In this document: positions 59,307 through 64,000 of the stretch, piece after piece
Layout of the letters: each line of letters opens with the position of its first letter
Numbering within the stretch: the first letter of the stretch is position 1
Source: Zygnema cylindricum
Taxonomy: Eukaryota; Streptophyta; Zygnematophyceae; Zygnematales; Zygnemataceae
Assembly (NCBI GenBank): GCA_037447655.1
Contig: JBBHKE010002980.1
Coordinates: forward strand, 1 to 64,000
Direction of reading: 5' to 3'
Length of the DNA stretch: 64,000 nucleotides
The notes under the pieces: generated by a model
The model's database searches: none
What the model was told of the DNA's origin: nothing
Seen by the model: the letters and a program-made list of their open reading frames with translations, nothing else
Made by a program: the position numbers and the translations under genes

Positions 59307-59918
59307 CACCGCGAATTGTAATTAGAGTAAAGAAAAATTAGAGTGAAAAAACATAAAAAAACAATTAGAGTTATGAACGCTAATTTGTGTGATAGAACTT
59401 TTTCGCAAAGGAAGTTTACTCTAATTTATTTAAGTACTCTATATTGGGTTATGTCGGCTATAATTATCCACGCTGTAATTACCAACACTAAACTACGTAT
59501 TCGTACAAAAACCTATTAGTCCGTATAGTTTGACGTCATTATGACGTTAATACTATTTGTCGCGCTGAATGTCTATTAATGTTCACACTGACAAAGATGC
59601 TGTCGACGGACGAGAGTTATGCGAACGATTTTTTTTTTATGTGATTGATTTTTTTGTTTAGTCCGATTTCACGTGCGAGCCCGATTTTATTAAATCATTA
59701 TTTGTACCTTTTTACTTATAAAAGTACAATTTTGCACGGTCGGATGTCGTCTGTACTCCACACTATTTAAAACGAACCTATATTAGAATTTTTGACACTA
59801 ATTAAACCTTACCTTAAATAGTATAATGAAAATTTTAGAATCATCTACTCTATTTAAGGTGATAGAGTCGAAATTTAGGGCGACCGAATTAGCGTTACTC
59901 TAGTTACGATTCGCGGTG
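59307..59918. mobile_element. Longer TA-type element with related ends (612 bp)
   Basis: Ends CACCGCGAATTGTAATTAGA and complement CACCGCGAATCGTAACTAGA; TA at 59305-59306 and 59919-59920. Its right part (CTATTTAAGG, then GCCGATATAGCG-like text) resembles the short MITEs. No transposase ORF. Confidence 0.75.
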
Positions 59919-60060
59919 TAGTTTCGACTCCCCCCTAGTCCGGCGGTAAAATGTTAGCCGGCACTTGTTTTACAGGCCAGTTTTTCAGAAGTCGAAAGTG
60001 GTAAAAAAAATGCCGCCCATATGTACTACGTTTGTATGAATTATGTACGAATGTGTACTA

Positions 60061-60259
60061 CACCGCGAATCGTTATTAGCGTTGAGAAATTATTAGTGTC
60101 AAGAAAAAATTAGCGTCATTTATTCTAATTTAGTACCAAGAGACGTGGCAGATTATGGTCCACGTCCTTAAATAGTGTAGTTTATTCTATTTAAGGTATT
60201 AATGCCAAAGTTTTGGGGCGCCGATATAGAGTTCATAACGCTAATAACGATTCGCGGTG
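60061..60259. mobile_element. TA-type MITE, copy 3
   Basis: 199 bp, near-perfect inverted ends CACCGCGAATCGTTATTAGC on both sides, TA at 60059-60060 and 60260-60261. Close relative of 9508-9705. Confidence 0.88.
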
Positions 60260-60261
60260 TA

Positions 60262-63200
60262 ACTGCCTCCAAGGCTTGCGCGGAGCAATAATTGTCCCTG
60301 TGAAACGTTTTTCCGATTCATTATACCGATACCGATGCCGATTTAAAGAATTTATGTCGAGAACAAATCAGGTAGCCAGCGGCAGAGGTCGCAATCGGGT
60401 ACCGGAATCCGTACCTAATCCGTACGCGGCCGGCCGCGTTGAATCCGGAATGGATTCGGGTGCCAAATTTTGGGGGCTGGCCGGATTCGGCCGGGTGAAA
60501 AAAAAAAAAAAAAACTCGGGTACGGCTGGGTAAGCAAAAGACGAAAAAATTGAAGGTTTTGTAGGTGCGTACTAATGCAGTATTGTACTGTAATGTCCAT
60601 ACTATACAGCATTATTGTACTTTGTACCACTATTTTTTTTTTTTTACTAATTTTGTACTTACTGGGTACAGGTATTTGCGGGACATCGAGTTTCTGTTAA
60701 CTTTTTTATTCGTAAATGCGTATCGGGTACCGGGTAACAATGTAGGAGCGTGCAATAACCCGACCAGATTTCAGGTGTTCAGATTTTGAAAAAAAAATGT
60801 CAGATTCGGATTGATGAAATTTTGACTTTTGTGAGCTCTACTTCGCCGCAAGTCGAGTGGTTGCGACTATAGGAATGCCGATACTAGTGATCAATATAGG
60901 CACCTACCATGTCGGGAGATAGGCTATTTGATGGCGATAGACTATCCACGCTAAATCACATGCGCGGCTCTCGTCAAACAAAATGGAAAATTACAGATTA
61001 GAATTTACCAGTCGACCATGTACTTTCCCAGTTGCATAACATAAAGATATTCCCAACATACTCGAGCATACTAAATCTTGCTCATGATTAATTTTTTCCA
61101 ACAAATTAAACATACAAAATCATCTTGAGCCATCCACACTGCACACAAAAAACAAAAATGTTTCTCTTTACATGAGGAGTCAGTAATAAAATTTAAACGG
61201 CATCTCTAGATCCTATTGTCGTAGCTAATGCTCCTTTTCTTATTGAAATGATGCAATTAACCATTGCTGAATCTCTACATTGTACATAATCCTCATTTTC
61301 CCGATTTTTAGCCTCCACAGCCAAAACAATTCGATCATTGTGAATACATTTTCAAAGTATTGTCACACATGGATGCATTGTCCCATAATTGTTTCACGAT
61401 GAGTAACACATGATGGAAATCTAAATTGAAACCACAATGAGTATGTTCATCCAAAGTGTTCCAGTAACCCATACCTGTCTACTATTGTAGTTTTAAACCA
61501 CAACAAGCTGACTTTATTAAAAAGCGCGATGGTAAACCATCTGAGTCCATGGGAACAAAAGAAAGTAGCATTGCAAAAGCTGACAACCTACATGTGGGGG
61601 GAAGAAACTAAAAGGATAAGCAAGACAAAAGCAACGAAAAGACAAAAAGATGGCAAGTCAACCGAAAACACCCTAAGAAGCAAAAAACCAACAAACGAAA
61701 CATCAAAAGAAAGATCCAGCAACTATCAACAAAACCCTAACATAACTAAAAATCTACGAAAAGCAACCACGCAAGTCCCCGAATCCCGCAGGAGCACGAG
61801 GAGGGAGTTCCGGGACACGTTGACGATCCATAACCGCAATAGACGATCCAAGGAGGATAATAATTTTCATAGTTAATATCATTACTAGTTTTGGATAGTT
61901 TTGGATTGCCAACGTTTCTCACCTCTTCAGGTACTCCTACTTCATGAAGATGCGTTCACTGAGCTTCTAGCCATATCATATTTGGTAGATTTTGTTAGAT
62001 TGTTTGGTCTTGCTGTTAAGTTAATATTGTGTTTATTGCTCTATCCCATGTATGTTGCCAACTTGCCTATCCCGGAGTGTCCATGCCTTCCCAGTTATTT
62101 TGGTTTTCTAGGGATTTCAGTTTCTTTCATGATGTTGGTTTCAGTTGTTCCTATTTAAACAGATGGTCAATAGTAACAATTTCTTATTAAAGCTTGTTCA
62201 TCTATTACTGATGGTGTAAAAGGATACAGATATCCAATCTGGCAATCAAATTATCCCCTGTTCAAACCCCTTTCTCACAAAAAATCCGATGTCTACCAAA
62301 CTAGGCACATAGTGGTCCATGTTGTATGGCTACCATTAATCCTCACTACCATTTGTTTACCATGGCATGAACCCTACAATATTAGATGCCAGTGAAGTTC
62401 ACTCAAGTCACGAGAAAGAGGTTAAAATAACATCAAGAATATTCACAGGCAGTTAGCCAAACTAGAAACGAGAATATGCTAGACCCAGGGTTCTGAAGCC
62501 ACTATTCCTTTTCCAGCTTTTAAACCATAATCGCCATATATCCTAATGGAATATTTATGTCCTGCTTTTACGATATTTATGTTTGGAGTATATTACGTGA
62601 AGTCAGACACCCATTCCAATCCCATCTTTGGATTATATATTTTCGAAACAAGGAAAAGAGATAAATAAATGGAAGGGAGAAAATGCAAATACATACGAAA
62701 GAGCTTTTCCGCTGCGTGCCAAAAACCTTATTATTTACAGCACAATGACTGCTAGATGCAAAATAAAGAGCACTATGCGTATATGTTGTCAAGTACCAAA
62801 GTGCACTGAGTGGTAAAATTAGAGCAATCTACGTGTCACAGTTCCGACTTTCTGCAACAAATAAGCTTTGTAAGAAAGGTACCCAAATATTCATCCATTA
62901 ATGTGGAAAGTATCCATACATCAATGGCAAAATTGGCCAGTAATACCTAAGTAGTTGTTCAAAAAATTAGTATAAAAACTAGTATAATTTCCTACAAATC
63001 ACACACACTTTTCTAGAGTTTCTTTGTAATGCCAATAATAGCAATCCAGTAATTACCCTGTAAGCTCTATATGTCGATTGGAGTTTAATGTAGTTTCATC
63101 CAACATGAGGGTCTCACAAAAAGGACTCCGGTAAGTCCAGCAAAAAAGAATTCATGTCAGCATTTACTTGAGTTCAATTCGTCATAAACCAAAACCTAGC

Positions 63201-64000
63201 AAACCCTACCAAACAATCACAGGTAAAATATTCGAACGCATCTAAGTATTTGGCGTTTTCTTGTGAAAATACGGTATATAGGTGATTATGCTTAAACCCA
63301 GCAAGGTCAAGATCTTACACATTAAGCACAGTAATCCCTCATTTTCAGAACCACAGAATGACACCACACGGCAAACTTTACGGGCAAAGAGTCAAACCCT
63401 GTCTCTTTGCACTGGGAGGTACCCAGAATGATGACACATAATGTTCAGTCAATTAGAAACTTGACAAAATAACAGCATATCCTGGATAAGGAGGAAGGAA
63501 GAGTAAGAACCTTCAAGATAACAGGACGACATTTACGCATTCAACTTTGAACATGGCCAATTACAAAGTCATTTTTCATAAGCATAGATTTGGACAAAGC
63601 AGAAGCTCAGAGTTGCAGAACCCTGTAAGACTCGCAACTTCCGAGAAACTCATGGGTCCTGGACTCATGGGTCACGGTCACCATTATATACCAGAAGAAA
63701 TGAATAATACACAGTCAAAACTTGAACCTAGGCTGTTCTCACCACTCGCCCCGTTGGTGCTTTTCTTTCCAATGCGAATAGAAAGCCGTACTGTCGTTTA
63801 GTTTCCAGCCACAAAATCTGAGAAGAATCCTCCCCTCAACCTTGCGCTTGTCAATCTTACCCATCCACCCTCACCAATGTTCACAGAGGCCTCTCAATCT
63901 CAAGAGAATTTGGGAGATTTTCAAACATTCTGTACATTTCCCATCTCCTCGCTCCCACCTGCCAGGAAGGATAGAAGAGCTCGCAAAAAGAAGAGCTCAA
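60262..64000. other. No supported gene
   Basis: Includes an A-run at about 60498-60514, a Lys/Arg/Thr-rich frame at 61529-61876 (plus) without motifs, and at 63780-63880 (minus) a short open stretch containing RILLRFCGWKLN followed by a GTGAGA donor-like site. The last might be an exon of a gene beyond the window, but I cannot assign it. Confidence 0.35.

Noticed and set aside
61529-61876. 115-codon Lys/Arg/Thr-rich ORF
   Set aside because: Low-complexity composition and no motif; not enough to call a gene.

Overview
This is nuclear DNA of a land plant, probably a flowering plant; the species cannot be named from the sequence. The evidence is a spliced clade A PP2C phosphatase gene with plant GT-AG introns, remains of a VIN3/VEL-type PHD-finger gene, and very dense LTR retrotransposons and MITEs. 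Nothing is prokaryotic: no operons, CRISPR arrays or rRNA were seen.

Layout. 1-3300 holds the 3' part of a decayed Ty1/copia element. 5034-8080 (minus) holds a VEL-like PHD-finger gene with two apparent frame lesions. 8.1-12.1 kb is intergenic, with a TA-type MITE, a hAT-like end and a PIF/Harbinger-type element. 13198-17553 (minus) is the one convincing complete host gene: a five-exon, 621-residue clade A PP2C, the family that acts as ABA co-receptors. 19.2-20.1 kb is a hAT-like element. 22.0-32.5 kb is a graveyard of related copia copies in both orientations, with a dated solo LTR. 32.5-36.8 kb is a non-autonomous LTR element cut by a 10-N gap.

From 38151 to 59262 lies a nested stack of elements that can be resolved from target-site duplications and empty sites. 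A foldback element contains a MITE and a PIF/Harbinger-type element. The PIF element contains a pol-less copia-type LTR element (TSD CGTGC). That contains a Ty3/gypsy chromovirus (TSD GTTTC/ATTTC). The chromovirus contains a copia element with a 1205-codon open ORF, a solo copia LTR (TSD CTTCC) and an LTR fragment. 59.3-60.3 kb has two more TA-type elements. The rest, to 64000, has no gene I can support.

Most unusual points. (1) The main copia LTR family carries a tRNA-like A-box/B-box module in antisense at a fixed place in at least five LTRs. (2) The open copia element has a half-tRNA primer binding site, matching the anticodon arm of initiator tRNA-Met, and the gag start codon lies inside that site. 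(3) The same LTRs keep consecutive small hairpins, one with a compensatory base-pair change. (4) The chromovirus carries an extra 3' ORF with an AT-hook-like N-terminus. All similarity statements come from reading the sequence; no search was run.
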